64,000 nt of DNA from Nematostella vectensis (Eukaryota; Cnidaria; Anthozoa; Actiniaria; Edwardsiidae), in NCBI RefSeq assembly GCF_932526225.1, contig NC_064041.1, positions 6,097,042 through 6,161,041 of the forward strand, written 5' to 3'. Position numbers and translations under genes: made by a program. Shown here one piece after another: positions 35,401 to 45,344 of this stretch. Each line of letters opens with the position of its first letter. The stretch's first letter is position 1. The notes under the pieces were generated by a model that was not told the DNA's origin, ran no database searches, and saw only the letters and a program-made list of their open reading frames with translations.

Positions 35401-38400
35401 TGGAAAAAACTATTAACTGCTATATACTAATAATGTGCTGTACACTGTTGAAAGATGGTTACGTTTAAAAACTAATAAAAAAACTGTTTTGTTTCCTAGC
35501 ATTTACCTTTTCTTGGACCAAAGCTCTCTGACAACGTTGTAATAATTAATGGCCACGCCAGGATGCTTGGCATCACTTATGCAGGTGTTGCATTCCAGGA
35601 AGAACTGAGTGAGAGGAGGGCTGCAGGAAGTAAACATCAGTTTACTTTCAAGTGAATATTTTGTCTTTATCATTGTGCAGAAGTCAGTCAACAAATAATA
35701 TTTTGCCGTATTCAGTCCCCAAAGCGACTCCCATGTATTCCACGGCCACACAATGGGAGTAAAAAACTTCAAGCAACTTGAGCAAAAAGCAGTCAAAATT
35801 CTTGAACTAAAACGTATGAAATATTTTCAATTCACTCATTAGTTCTTCTAGGAACCTTCAACATTAAACCAAGAAAAGGCTGTAGGTTCCTTTTTTTTTA
35901 GAAATAATATTATTGGCCAATGGCCATTGATAGAACCTCAATATAACATATTATCTTCAACCTTCAATCTCCCGTCCACCTCATTCATCTGGTACTCAGT
36001 ATTTTATGCATCGCAATGCCTTACCAGTTAGACAATGCTTGTAATGCAGCATTCATGTAACAGGTGTTGCCGATGTTCATCAGACCACACAGACCTAAAA
36101 TCACAACAACATCTTAGGGGTGCGGAAACACTCTCTTACGAGTGCCGACCAAAAATCACAATCAATTTGTGATTGCTCCATCAAAAGATCCAGAATCTTA
36201 GATCTTCTGCATCAGAAATGTGCAAAAAAATGTTATGATTGACAGCTTGAGATGTTTCTTGGATTATATCGGAAGCTTTTTTTCTATTTAAAAGGCGTTT
36301 GAAGGCAAAAAAATAAACAAAAACTAGTGGAAATGAATCAGTAGTGAAAGAGGAAAATATCTACGGCAGTGCATCATAAAAGCATGGATTCTAAATATTT
36401 GAGGAGAAATATTAAATATGAGACGATGCACTACCACAGATTTGTTTCTCTATCGCTACTGATTAATTTCCACTAGTTTTTGCTTAATTGCTAAAAACAA
36501 CACCTCAAGCAGTAAATCATAATTTTTTCTTGCATTATTCTGATGCACCAGATCTTATAGATTCCGAATCCTTAGTTAATAGCTACAACTTTATCACATC
36601 TGTGATAAAAGATATTAAAATAGCCCCCTTTTTCAGCCTGTGCTAACTTCTTTCGTCCAAGAGGAATTTTGGTTAGAAATTGGTCTTTGTTTTGTGAAGA
36701 TAGGGGCCTGTTCTGTGAAGATAGTGGCCTAGATTTACTATATTTCTGATTTTTTTTTTGGATTTTCAAAATAGACCTCCTGAAAAAAAGGCAAAAGAGG
36801 CAAAAAAAAAAACATTTATATTTGAGGGGGTCGTAATTATTGAATGCTAGCCTGGGCAAATGCCTTAAGAATGCATCAGGCTATGTGCACGATGTTGGTA
36901 CCCAACCGTGTAACATGCGTACTGCAGCGCACTATGGACCGGGTTTGAAGTGGGTACCCGATCCCAGCACGGTTCTCGTATTTCAACCGAAGTACCGTGC
37001 ACGGTTGGTTTTAGATTAGTGCACGCTTCTTCCAAGCGTTAAATCATAACCGTGCACGGTCCAACCATTCTTAATAAACCGGTGCGTGCACGCTCTAAAC
37101 AAGTCTGTGCACGGTCCGGCCGTCTACAAATTGTGTGTTTCGAACGATGTTGAGTTAGCATACGATCCAACCATTTATCGATATTCATTAAATAGAGGAC
37201 AAGAAGAATCACAAGAGCTTGAGAACACAACCACTGAATTTGAAGAAAAATATTCCATTACTTTCTACGAGTTTGATCGCGAAAACATGGGAGTTTTAAA
37301 TTATAGACGATACGGTTATCTTGCATAAGCCAAGAGCCTTTCCCTGCTAGCAGAGGCCTCTTTTTTCTGTTTTTCGCTATGCCAGCCCAGCGAAATACAG
37401 AGACAAGAGGCCTCTGCTAGCAGGGAAAAGAGCCTTGGACGTGTTGTTAATAACTACTCTTTATTTAGCGCACTGTCTAAACAACAGTAGGTTAATTGGC
37501 TGCTGACATCTCCCGGTACAGTGAGCTTGTGAAGACGCACAAAACAAAAACCCATCCGACAAAACTACGTTCTCAGAGTTCAGAAAAGCCAAAACCGTAC
37601 GTTCCAGCAATTCTTCACAACTTTGCTAACATATAAATCCCTGATACTTGAATTTACATTTAACCTTACAGTTTCTGTAGTATCAACGAAAAATATATTA
37701 TTCATTGGAAGATGAGTACCACACGTCTTACTCTTTTTGAATATGTTTAAACTCAATTCTTTTTCCTTGTAAACATTAAACATTATAACAGCCTTAGGAG
37801 CTAATTATTTCATAGTGAAGAGCAACATTCAGCAAAATATACATTAATTTACTCAAGTAGGCTCACTAATCCGCCGTTGTGTATCAACATCGTGCACATA
37901 GCCATCAGATTATAGGCACAATGTTGTTAGCCACTGTATAGTGCCATTTTAAGCCTTAGTATGTAATTTGCATGGTTCAGTGCTGTAAGCTATGTATCTA
38001 CTGTAATATCCTTTGACAGTGTATATCTCTAGCAGCCATTAATTATTAAAGTTCAGTTAACATTACACTCCTTTATAATATCCCGAGATGTTCTAAGCAC
38101 CCTCTCATAACCAAAGCAAAGGGCATTACAGTACCTCTGGGTTTAAGGCCTTGCTCAAGCTCAAAATAGTCTTCTTCCTCTAATGTGCACCCAACCTAAA
38201 GATACCACGTCGGAGATAAGAAAAAAAGGTGCGTTGATCAATTGCAGCCTTCTCAAAAAGATTTTTAGGAGCAGGTTATTGTGAGTTTTGAGGTGGCTTG
38301 GTTAAAAAAGACACCCACAAACAAAACAAAAATAATCTATTTTCCATCCGGATGGAGACAATCAAACATTGAAAGGAGGTGGCTTGTTAAGCCGGCAGCC

Positions 38401-41400
38401 GGATGGTTTTGAAAAGGCGGAATTGGTCTGGGTGTGGACTACTGATTTTTTATCCTTCTAAAATTGTGGTGGTGTAGTGCTTGGGTGTTCATAATAGTGT
38501 TAATGTGAAGAGTGGGTGTGTTGTTTGCACTGTATTCCATGGAGGGTCACCATAGAGTTGGGATACTGAAGGGTGCATGTGTTACTCTAGGTGGTGTAGT
38601 GGTTGGGTGTTGATGAAGGTGTTAATGTGTAGAGTGGGTGTGGTGCTTGCACTGTATTCAATGGAGGGTCACCTCAGAGATGGCATACTGTAGGGTACAT
38701 GTGTTACTCTAGGTGGTGTAGTGGTTGGGTGTTGATGAAGGTGTTAATGTGTAAGGTGAGTGTGGTGCTTGCACTGTATTCCATGGAGGGTCACCTTAGA
38801 GATGAGATACTGTAGGGTACGTGTGTTACTCAAGGTGGTGTATTGGTTGGGTGTTGATGAAGGTATTAATGTGTAAGGTGAGTGTGGTGCTTGCACTGAA
38901 TTCCATGGAGGGTCACCTTAGAGATGAGATACTGTAGGGTAAATGTGTTACTCTAGGTGGTGTAGTGGTTAAGTGTTGATGAAGGTGTTAACCCATCGAC
39001 TCCTGGCTTTTTTTTTTAGCTGAATTTACAAAAAACAGACCGAAAACAGATACCTTCCCCCCCCCCCCTATTCTGAGTTTTGTACAGCCCGTCAAAGTCA
39101 AACACAGCTGCACCTAGTCAGCGGTATCCAAGCTTTCCAACAGTGCTTTGCGGTCCCCACTTTTAATCCCTCGTTGTTGTGCTGAAGCCAGCACAAGTTG
39201 ATGGTTGCTTGTATTTTTTATCAAAAATACAGCTATGAGCATATTAGGAGAGTGTCTCAGGACATCATGAAGTCTACTGAGGCATAATTGAGTGCTTTGC
39301 TTATGGATATTTGCAAGTAAAGGTGAATTCATGATGATTTTTTCTTGTTTGGCTTTGCCTGGATGAGAAAATAATTTTCTAATGAATCACCACAGCTCTC
39401 CTGAATGCTGTCTTTTCTGAAACCAAATTGATTCCAAAATTGTTTACACTGCTATTCTGGGTCTGTATGACCTGGAATGGATTTGTTTGGCTTCGGGGTG
39501 AAAAGACTTTATAAAAAAACATCTAACTTTGGGAAGAGGAGTGTTGACTGGCCCTCCCCTCGTGAATTTTCCCCTGGATCTCCCAGAATGCTTTGCAATA
39601 CGTAAAGACATCTTCGTGGTTGTACAAGCCTTCAAGGAGTGGACATTGTGTTTTGAGGCCATGGAAATGTACCTGGAGGATCAGAATAAAGGTATCTATT
39701 TGTGTCTTGAGCTGTGTTTGCTGATCTATTTCCCTTGTGTGGTATTTTGAGCGTTTTATTGAGAGGGGTGATTCTGCTTTTCTGTCCTTGTTCAATTTGA
39801 GATTTGTCAAAGGACCTGTGCTATTATTTGGCTTAAGAGTAGATGCCAACACCTTGGTTGGATGCATATCTGCAAGACCATTTATCCCTTAGACTGATGC
39901 CTGAGTATCTTCATCTTGTTGTGTTTATTTTGCATTTATGAATTTTTGGGGTGGTGGGTACTTCCCAAAGCCGGTACAGGATACTGTAGGGTACAAGTGT
40001 TACCTCTAGGTGGTGTAGTGGTTGGGTGTTGATGAAGGTGTTAATGTGCAGGGTGAGTGTGGTGCTTGCACTGTATTACATGGAGGGTCACCTCAGATAT
40101 GGCATACTGTAGGGTACATGTTACTCAAGGTGGTGTATTGGTTGCGTGTCGATGAAGGTGTTAATGTGCAGAGTTAGTGTGGTGCTTGCACTGTATTTCA
40201 TGGAGGGTCACCTTAAAGATGAGATACTGTAGGGTAAATGTGTTACTCTAGGTGGTGTATTGGTTGGGTTGCACTGTATTCCATGGAGGGTCACCATAGA
40301 GTCTGGATACTGTAGGGTACATGTGTTACTCTAGGTGGTGCAGTGATAGGGTGTTGATGAAGGCGTTGATGGCGTGTAGGGTGGATAATGTAGGGTACAT
40401 GTGTTATTCTGGGTGGGGCAATGCTCAGATCTAAGTCCTACATGTTCTCACCTTGTGCGACTTGGTGGGTGTAGTAGAGGACGATGACGAGCTCTCTGTT
40501 GAGGTGCTGCTGGGGTCAACATCTGTTTGACAACTAAAGCACCAGATGTTGTAGCTTTCCAAGTTGATGCATAGCTGGTGATCTGTTTCCTGAGATAAAA
40601 ATAAAAATTGGCTTATAACAATTCAGTAGAACTCACATTCTCTGAAGATTTGTAGTAACATGCATATTTTAGGGGGGTGGTTACTGGAGAGAGGACAGTT
40701 ATTCTATCCATGACTGAAAGAAATTGTGTACTTTGTAGAAGTTGAAGGAGATAGACCCAAGCCAGTGTTTTTTTTTAAACTAGGACTTCAAGGGGCACTT
40801 TTCATAATTCAAGATTGAGGAGGACAATATGTAATGCAATTCCTGTTTAGGAAAGTTCTAAAAGTATATTTTGTTCGAGTAAACAAAAAAGAGCTCAAGT
40901 TCTATTATGAAAACATTTACCTGGTTGTGAAGTTCAATATGGTTTCTTCCACATCTCCCACAACCAACATAAGAGCAGCAACTCTAAAAAAAATAATAAC
41001 AGTCAGATGAACTGGATATTGTTTTGCTTGTAATATGTACCTTAATTTAAGAAATTGAACTGCAAACGCTTATATTTCAAAATAATGAATATGAAAACAG
41101 AATATGCTGTTTGCAAACAACATATTGTACGACTTTTGCACTTTTCCTTTTCGAGGACTAAGACGAACAACAAAAAACATGGTGGACAGATGGAAAAAGA
41201 TGAAGAAGGGACCGAGAGAAGGAATGGCTGACAGAATGGGTCATATTTTTTAATCTTGGAGGAGCTTTGTTTTTGGCCAGAGATCCATGGGATTGCAGAC
41301 AATATCTTTGTATGGATTTCCGCCATATTTGCAAACCAAAACAGTCATCGTCCCCCGTCTCTCCCCTGAAAGGAAGATTTGCCTCAATGCTTCCGTCATT

Positions 41401-42365
41401 TTACCAAATATGGACAAAAAAATCATATAGTTTCTTCGTGTCGTAAGTTCATGACATAGCGGAGTTGTAGAGCTGATTTAGTTTTTGCAACTTGAGTTGT
41501 ATGCTGATGCAAGCATGTTGCAAGTGATTGTTGTAGGCAAGAATTGTAGCATCTAAATTGGCATTAAGACTATACTAAACTTTTATTTCATGACCATTAA
41601 ACAAAACATACTTTAATTGAAACGTGGGCTGGATAAAATGTGAAGATGATTTACTTAGGTCAAATGTTCATGTTTAAATGCAAATCAGAGGAAAGGCAAA
41701 GTGACAAATCCTTGCCGAGAAATGTTTTGCTTGAATTGAGAAATGTGTAGATTCAACACAGGCGTTTTCTTTCCCATTTCAGCCGTTTTGGAAGTTCAGT
41801 GGAGAGTCCGCCAATACCTAACGGCTCAAATGGGAAAGAAAAAGACACAGAGACTTCATGTAAGACTTCAGCCTTTATTATACACCAAAACCCACTACTA
41901 ATTCTTTTATTTTTAATACGTTTCTAAGTCCATATATAAACTTTAGTATCGAAGCGGTTTCATATGAGGAGCCCACTGAACTTGGGGCGCCTGGGGTTAC
42001 AATGGAAAGCATCGCGTTGCTTCGTGATTGGACGGACATTAAATAATTGTCTACCTGGAGGCATGCCCACAAGTCTTGCTGTTTTTCACATCCATCACAC
42101 TCACCCTGAGAAAAAACAACAAACCCTTTAAACCAGAGAAACAATGGAAACATTGCAGTGGGGGCATCAAATATATTTTGTCTTAGGAATGCAGGTCATG
42201 AATGAAGAAACAGTGTTAAAATGCCTAGCTGTTTATGGAAATACATTATAAAAATTTAGTAAGTATCTTGATGTGTCTAGCTATTTGAGATCTTCTTACC
42301 TTTACCCTCATTTTCAAGTCCTCGACATTCACTTTTTTAATCGACGACAAATGTGGGCAACGCAT
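12663..42365 (-). CDS. USP20/USP33: USP20/USP33-type ubiquitin-specific protease, 29 exons
   Basis: I joined 29 exons with GT-AG borders and unbroken phase, 2469 nt, 822 residues plus stop: 42365-42300, 42105-42055, 40983-40921, 40589-40452, 38195-38135, 36094-36025, 35620-35507, 34298-34220, 33733-33553, 32806-32630, 31908-31765, 31063-30972, 30770-30722, 30609-30486, 30028-29958, 29303-29270, 29145-29100, 26223-26109, 25720-25646, 24993-24916, 23292-23250, 22843-22780, 22208-22142, 21110-21029, 20471-20420, 20187-20131, 14372-14273, 13298-13230, 12769-12663. Domain order is ZnF-UBP (1-106), split USP catalytic core (Cys138 in GNTC, His586 in GHYIA), and two DUSP-like domains ending in YGGGP motifs. 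[19 protein letters not shown] and [12 protein letters not shown] are diagnostic for USP20/USP33, which deubiquitinate targets such as receptors and HIF1A. Human members are about 910-940 residues; the disordered linker is shorter here. It converges on cofilin 3' to 3'. Confidence 0.92.
14580..20052. repeat. 5.5-kb intronic minisatellite, ~44-46 bp unit
   Basis: The unit is close to ggggatcaactaaacagggc, then cacagctagcataggggcta, then aaagg. It occurs well over a hundred times, with G-run length variants, ctta/acat/acag substitutions and some repeated blocks of several units (compare 15480-16500 with 16540-17500). It ends in a poly-C run at 20055-20073. It lies entirely inside one USP20/33 intron. 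There is no coding capacity. Confidence 0.95.
21462..21950. mobile_element. MITE with ~43-bp TIRs
   Basis: The left arm is aggttccgctataaaaggaa then aggctcctcccatcccctggg. The right arm (about 21907-21950) is its near-perfect complement. The left flank adds a second copy of tatagcggaac, making a hairpin at 21447-21475. It is non-coding and intronic. Confidence 0.65.
24652..24902. mobile_element. MITE with ~30-bp TIRs
   Basis: The ends are taattaaagccgcattgtca then ccagtttact, matched by agtaaactggtgacaatgca then gctttaatta at the right end. The body is AT-rich and non-coding. It lies just downstream of the catalytic-His exon. Confidence 0.7.
24916..24993 (-). CDS. USP20/USP33: USP20/33 exon 20: catalytic histidine box
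   Basis: The exon encodes [20 protein letters not shown] followed by DSWVTE. GHYIA holds the general-base His (about residue 586), and the N/D in FEFND is the third catalytic position (Asp604). With the Cys box intact, the protein should be an active deubiquitinase. Confidence 0.9.
25065..25485. repeat. About eight copies of a ~52-58 bp tandem repeat
   Basis: The unit contains gataccacatagaaacagca, then accattacacccactgaggt, then agataatcaag. It lies in the intron between USP exons 19 and 20. Overlapping minus-strand open frames are a by-product of the repeat. Confidence 0.85.
26525..28745. repeat. 2.2-kb satellite of a 47-bp unit
   Basis: About 47 copies of the unit aggtaacaggtatacaccta, tgtgacaccaggcacaacag, aatacat occur with little variation (acaag, agcag and catgg variants). 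The unit is partly self-complementary around taggtaac and tatacaccta. It is intronic in USP20/33, and its last copy runs directly into the end of a MITE (28746). The long minus-strand open frames here are artefacts. Confidence 0.95.
28746..29036. mobile_element. MITE copy A (cacctattt family)
   Basis: The left end is cacctatttcaataaaggtt then gtcagtgc. The right end is gcactgacaacgtttttttaaataggtg in complement. It has tata on both sides (28742-28745, 29037-29040). Subterminal copies of gcaaatggc / gccatttgc occur in both arms. It is the same family as 32018-32285 and 32286-32586. Confidence 0.75.
29439..29490. repeat. (CAA)n microsatellite
   Basis: About 16 CAA units with one CAG interruption, followed by TAA/ACA-rich sequence. 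It translates as poly-Gln in one frame but is intronic. Confidence 0.9.
31190..31740. repeat. Degenerate ~37-42 bp intronic tandem repeat
   Basis: The phrase ctacaacacagcacaacaac then tgaaaactactgtagatat recurs through the stretch. It is most regular at 31490-31720. It precedes USP exon 11. Confidence 0.8.
32018..32586. mobile_element. MITE copies B and C in tandem (cacctattt family)
   Basis: Copy B (32018-32285) has both terminal repeats, cacctatttcacaaaaggtt and its complement at the right end. Copy C (32286-32586) starts inside the left repeat (gtcaaagcaaatggc) and has a normal right end (gacaaccttcattgaaatagg). A 16-bp stub cacctatttcaaaata lies just before copy B. C therefore looks truncated or nested against B. 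Confidence 0.7.
33000..33394. repeat. 34-bp tandem array, about 11 copies
   Basis: The unit is agaatgtgttcaccctctca then taatggaatgtaaa, almost perfectly conserved. The unit resembles the intron sequence beside USP exon 9 (ataaaagaatgtgtaccctctgataa at 33514-33539). The array probably arose from that site. Confidence 0.9.
33395..33462 (-). pseudogene. Decayed partial copy of USP20/33 exon 9
   Basis: The stretch gacgagtcactgtcactttcaagtg... tattggttgtttaagttttt catgaagctg matches 33635-33705 inside exon 9 with a few substitutions and a 1-2 base indel. It lacks splice borders and is cut short after catgaagctgct. It is a local segmental duplication lying between the 34-bp array and the true exon. 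Confidence 0.75.
34596..34890. repeat. Dispersed repeat with G/C homopolymer ends, copy 1
   Basis: It starts at gcccgtacccagggggg and carries atagacgtgctatttgtaga, aaagcataagctaga, tggagatactgcaa, and a terminal C-run plus tccaccctccc. The second copy is at 48668-48945 with the same block order. A fragment lies near 450-547. Confidence 0.6.
36025..36094 (-). CDS. USP20/USP33: USP20/33 exon 6: catalytic cysteine box
   Basis: The exon encodes [20 protein letters not shown]. The Cys of GNTC (residue 138 of the joined protein) is the active-site nucleophile of the USP fold. It is phase 1 at the 5' side and phase 2 at the 3' side, joining to [10 protein letters not shown] in the next exon. Confidence 0.9.
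36186..36570. mobile_element. Foldback MITE
   Basis: The arms pair over their length. Left blocks are agatccagaatcttagatct, tgcatcagaa, gcttgagatgttt and aaaactagtggaaatgaatc. The complements appear in reverse order in the right half, ending agattccgaatc at 36570. It is non-coding and intronic. Confidence 0.65.
36880..37902. mobile_element. 1-kb non-autonomous DNA element with GTGCAC palindromes
   Basis: The terminal inverted repeats are gctatgtgcacgatgttg and its complement at 37885-37902, flanked by catcag on both sides (36874-36879, 37903-37908). The left part carries several accgtgcacggt palindromes (about 36992, 37051, 37109). An open frame at 37086-37328 encodes a peptide I do not recognise ([19 protein letters not shown]). 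A smaller MITE is nested at 37341-37427. A 6-bp target duplication is unusual and needs other copies for confirmation. Confidence 0.6.
37341..37427. mobile_element. Nested 87-bp MITE, Mutator-like
   Basis: The TIRs are tccctgctagcagaggcctc and its complement. It is flanked by a perfect 9-bp target duplication aagagcctt (37332-37340, 37428-37436). It is inserted in the larger 36880-37902 element and is therefore younger. Confidence 0.8.
38466..38991. repeat. ~122-bp tandem repeat, left block
   Basis: The unit contains ggtggtgtagtggttgggtg, ttgatgaaggtgttaatgtg, ggtgcttgcactgtattcca, tggagggtcacc and gatactgtagggtacatg. About four copies occur here, and the array resumes at 39978. Confidence 0.85.
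38992..39977. mobile_element. ~1-kb insertion splitting the 122-bp array
   Basis: The array breaks at gaaggtgttaa (38991) and resumes mid-unit at ggatactgtagg (39978). The inserted DNA shares several blocks with 53620-54180: tattctgggt...gacctggaa, gcaaagactttataaa, atctatttgtgtcttgagctgtgtttgctg, and the segment tcagcggtatccaagctttc caac. The shared blocks support a dispersed repeat family. No terminal repeats or coding domains are clear. Confidence 0.55.
39978..40425. repeat. ~122-bp tandem repeat, right block
   Basis: About three and a half copies of the same unit as 38466-38991, with shortened copies near 40260-40400. It ends about 25 bp before USP exon 4. Confidence 0.8.
40452..42365 (-). 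CDS. USP20/USP33: USP20/33 exons 1-4: ZnF-UBP domain
   Basis: Exons 1-4 encode the zinc-finger UBP domain: [44 protein letters not shown], then [21 protein letters not shown]. The Cys/His pattern (C-H, C-x2-C, C, C-x2-C, H, C-x2-C) matches the ubiquitin C-terminus-binding or structural zinc fold of this subfamily. Exon 4 ends in a Ser/Thr-rich linker ([14 protein letters not shown]). The ATG at 42365 is chosen because MRCPHL aligns with the family N-terminus and the exon has no upstream in-frame Met nearby. Confidence 0.88.
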
Positions 42366-42926
42366 GATTCTCTCATCCAATCCAGCTTAGCGGTAACCGC
42401 CAGCTCCGGCAGGTACACAACGGAAACACTCGACAAAATCCTCTCCAATTAGCCGAAAACTTATCCTTCACATCAAGATCTTGCTTTGAGAGACACACTA
42501 TGTAGATGTAAGACTTTGATTTATTATCTGTAATCAATTCTGTCGGTCCAAGTGGTACCAAAATCAGGCCAATTTGCTGGGCTCGGTGACAAGTGTAAAA
42601 AAAGGCCTTTGAAGTACCCAGATCAATATTGCATCTATCCCATATTCGTTTTTGTTTGATTCAGAACAGTTTTTAGCTTGATGGCGGTAAAGAGGAGAAT
42701 GGAATTCGTGGTGTTTTCTTCAAATACAGTATTCCCAGATTTCCCAAGATGGCGGCGATGTCGAAATAGAGCCCGCGATCCCGGGATCTAATTCCGGCTT
42801 TGGCCACAGGTAACCCACAACAATAAAATTATAGATGATAGAAAAAAGTTCTATACGTTTTATGATTTGAATCGCTTTTACTCAATCGTCATAATAGCCA
42901 ATTGGGTGTTAAGACAACGTCAGTGT

Positions 42927-43108
42927 TGTTATAATATGTATATTGCCCTCCTTGGGTTCCCTGTGGCCCCTGATGTTTGATTGGGACCCCCCGTAGGGGC
43001 TGGTTCCTCGTTGAAGCTCGGAGTTAGTTGTAATTTAGATTTTGAGAAATATTAGTTGAATTAAACCACGAATTGAAAGCATAATCGTGAGGATCTGAAC
43101 GTATAACA
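42927..43108 (+). mobile_element. 182-bp LTR of a truncated retrotransposon
   Basis: It begins tgttata and ends tataaca, the TG...CA ends of an LTR. It is followed at once by tggtgtcagaagtc, a typical tRNA-primer binding site for Gypsy-like elements. No second LTR is seen nearby. Confidence 0.6.
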
Positions 43109-43177
43109 TGGTGTCAGAAGTCAAGTAAAAGTTTAACGAGAATCAAGGTAAAGAATATCGAGAAAAGAATTGAAATT

Positions 43178-43261
43178 ATGGCAGAAGTAGAGTCGCACAG
43201 GACTCCTGGTCCACTGGTGCTGGATGCCCAGCACCAGTGGACCAGGGGGGAAGGGAAGTAG
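43178..43261 (+). pseudogene. Truncated gag start with a perfect 19-bp hairpin
   Basis: ATG 43178, 69 bp after the primer-binding site, encodes MAEVESHRTPGPLVLDAQHQ then runs to TAG 43259. The sequence 43205-43223 is repeated as a perfect inverted copy at 43228-43246 with a 4-base loop, so coding sequence ends in its own reverse complement. This looks like a fold-back truncation of the element. Confidence 0.5.
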
Positions 43262-43664
43262 GCCCGAGTAGTGAAAATGTACTGATGGGATTGGTTGACC
43301 AAAATCTATCCAATAACTCTGTATCTTCTAGTGTCTTTATTGTATAAGTCATTACACAAGGATAAAGGATATATACATCAAATATAGAGATTAGAGCTTT
43401 CTACATTTTATTTCGCTTTGTTACCATACAATACTTCACTTTGTTATCCATACACAGGTAGCCCGCCCTGTGCTCGCGGGCTCATGCCGGTGGAAGCCGG
43501 TGACCACCGGCTGATTTTACGCCACGTCGACCACTGATTAGTTGCGCATTGTTTGCACTCAAAACCCGTCCTAAAACACAGCTTTTCTCATATTATTTGC
43601 ATCTCTATTCACCACCACTCACAAGCGCAAAGTGTGACCTAAATTAACAGGTGGCGTTCTGAAG

Positions 43665-45344
43665 ATGGCAACGAAATTCGTGGTTCTTTTTGCACTTCTA
43701 ACCGTAGCCCTGGGCCATGCCGAATCTGATAAGAGGCCAAAAACTCACACAGACAAGCTATCCGAAGCTGAGCACTTCGATAAAGAGGGCGAGCACAACC
43801 CGGACTACGACCATGAAGCATTCTTAGGCACAGAGAAGGAAGAATTCGACCACTTACCGCCAGAAGAAGCCAAGAAAAGGCTCCGGGCTTTGATACGTGA
43901 AGTCGATAATAACAAAGATGGAGCTGTCACAACCGAAGAGCTTACGGACTGGGTGAAGGGGGTCTTCAAAAAACGCTCTATGGAAGGAGTGGATAACGAT
44001 TTAAAGGAGAAAGATGCCAACGAAGACGGTAAAGTAGACTGGAATGAGTACAGCAAAGGAACTTATGGCGATCAGACCGAGGATGATGAAGAAATGAAAG
44101 AATTCCTTCGCAGAGACAAGAGAAGATTTGACGCTGCTGACACTAACAAAGACGGGTTTCTCACTAGAGAGGAAATGGCGATTTTTCTCCACCCGGAATC
44201 ATCCCCAGAAATGAGCGAAGTGCATATTTTGGAAACAATTGAAGGTAAGAGGTATTTTATTGGGCGCACACTGTCATACAAAGATTGTTAAAAGGAATTA
44301 TTTCCTTTATTGTTCTTTCATTTCTATTTTTACAAATTGATACAAAGTAGTAGTCTATGTTGGTTACCAAGCGACCTACCACCTAAGGCAACATGTCTTT
44401 GTTGATGATAAATTGTTTCAAACATGAATTGACATGTTAGCCTACTTGAAACCTGTCAAAATCCTATTTAGTCAAAAGCCGATTGGTTCATTTCACAGTC
44501 AATTTTTGGTTGAACTATTTGGGGAGAAAAAAAGTTTAAAAGTGCAGAGAAGAAAGTAATGAAAACACTGCATTAATCCAGTTGTTACCTCGTGTGTAGG
44601 TGCAATTGGAAGAGCATGTTTTTTTTGTATACAAAATGTATTCAATGTTAGGAAGTGTATGAGTCTTATTTTGGGTATGTTAGCAGTAACAAAAAGAATT
44701 TATTTGATCCTCAATACAACCCTCTCTCCCTCCTGTCACACTCAGGGGAAATCTTTGAGTTAATTCCTCCCCCCTTACAACCCTCAGTTTATCCTTGTAT
44801 GGCAAAAAAAGGTGCAAAGATGCCATGACCCCCATCCCTGCTCAAAAAAAGTAAACAGAGTAATTTATACAACACCACAAATTTCACCACAAATTTTTGG
44901 CAATAGAAAATTCATTCTCAAAATGTAATGCAATAATTTGAGAGGAAAATTTGCCCCACCCTCCTAATGTAACACATATCTATCTCTATATCTACAGACA
45001 TTGACCGTGATAAGGATGGCTTAATCAGCCTGAAGGAGTTCCTGGGAGAGTATGAGGAGGAACCAGGAGAGGTGCCAGACTGGGTAAAGGACGAAACTAA
45101 CCGCTTCAACGAGGAGTACGACAAAAACAAGGACGGCAAGCTGGACAAGGAGGAAGTGAGACTCTGGATCCTGCCTGAGACTGACCACCTTATGGCTGCA
45201 GAGGAAGCCAAGCACCTTGTGTCTTCTGCTGACGACAACAGTGATGGTAAACTGACCATTGAAGAGATTGAGAAAAACTATGCTGTGTTTGTAGGAAGTG
45301 AGGCAACTGATTATGGACGAGCGTTGCCTAAGGAAGAGCTTTAA
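43665..45344 (+). CDS. Reticulocalbin/calumenin, six EF-hands
   Basis: Exon 1 43665-44244 and exon 2 44998-45344 join in phase (g|ac, Asp) to a 308-residue protein. A signal peptide (MATKFVVLFALLTVALGHA) is followed by an acidic linker with HNPDYDHEAFLG, typical of the CREC family. There are six EF-hand loops: DNNKDGAVTTEE, DANEDGKVDWNE, DTNKDGFLTREE, DRDKDGLISLKE, DKNKDGKLDKEE and DDNSDGKLTIEE. The C-terminal KEEL is an HDEL/KDEL-like ER-retention signal. The protein is a low-affinity calcium-binding chaperone-type component of the secretory pathway. I cannot choose between calumenin and reticulocalbin 1/3. Reading through the donor extends exon 1 to a stop at 44289; that is intron. Confidence 0.92.
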
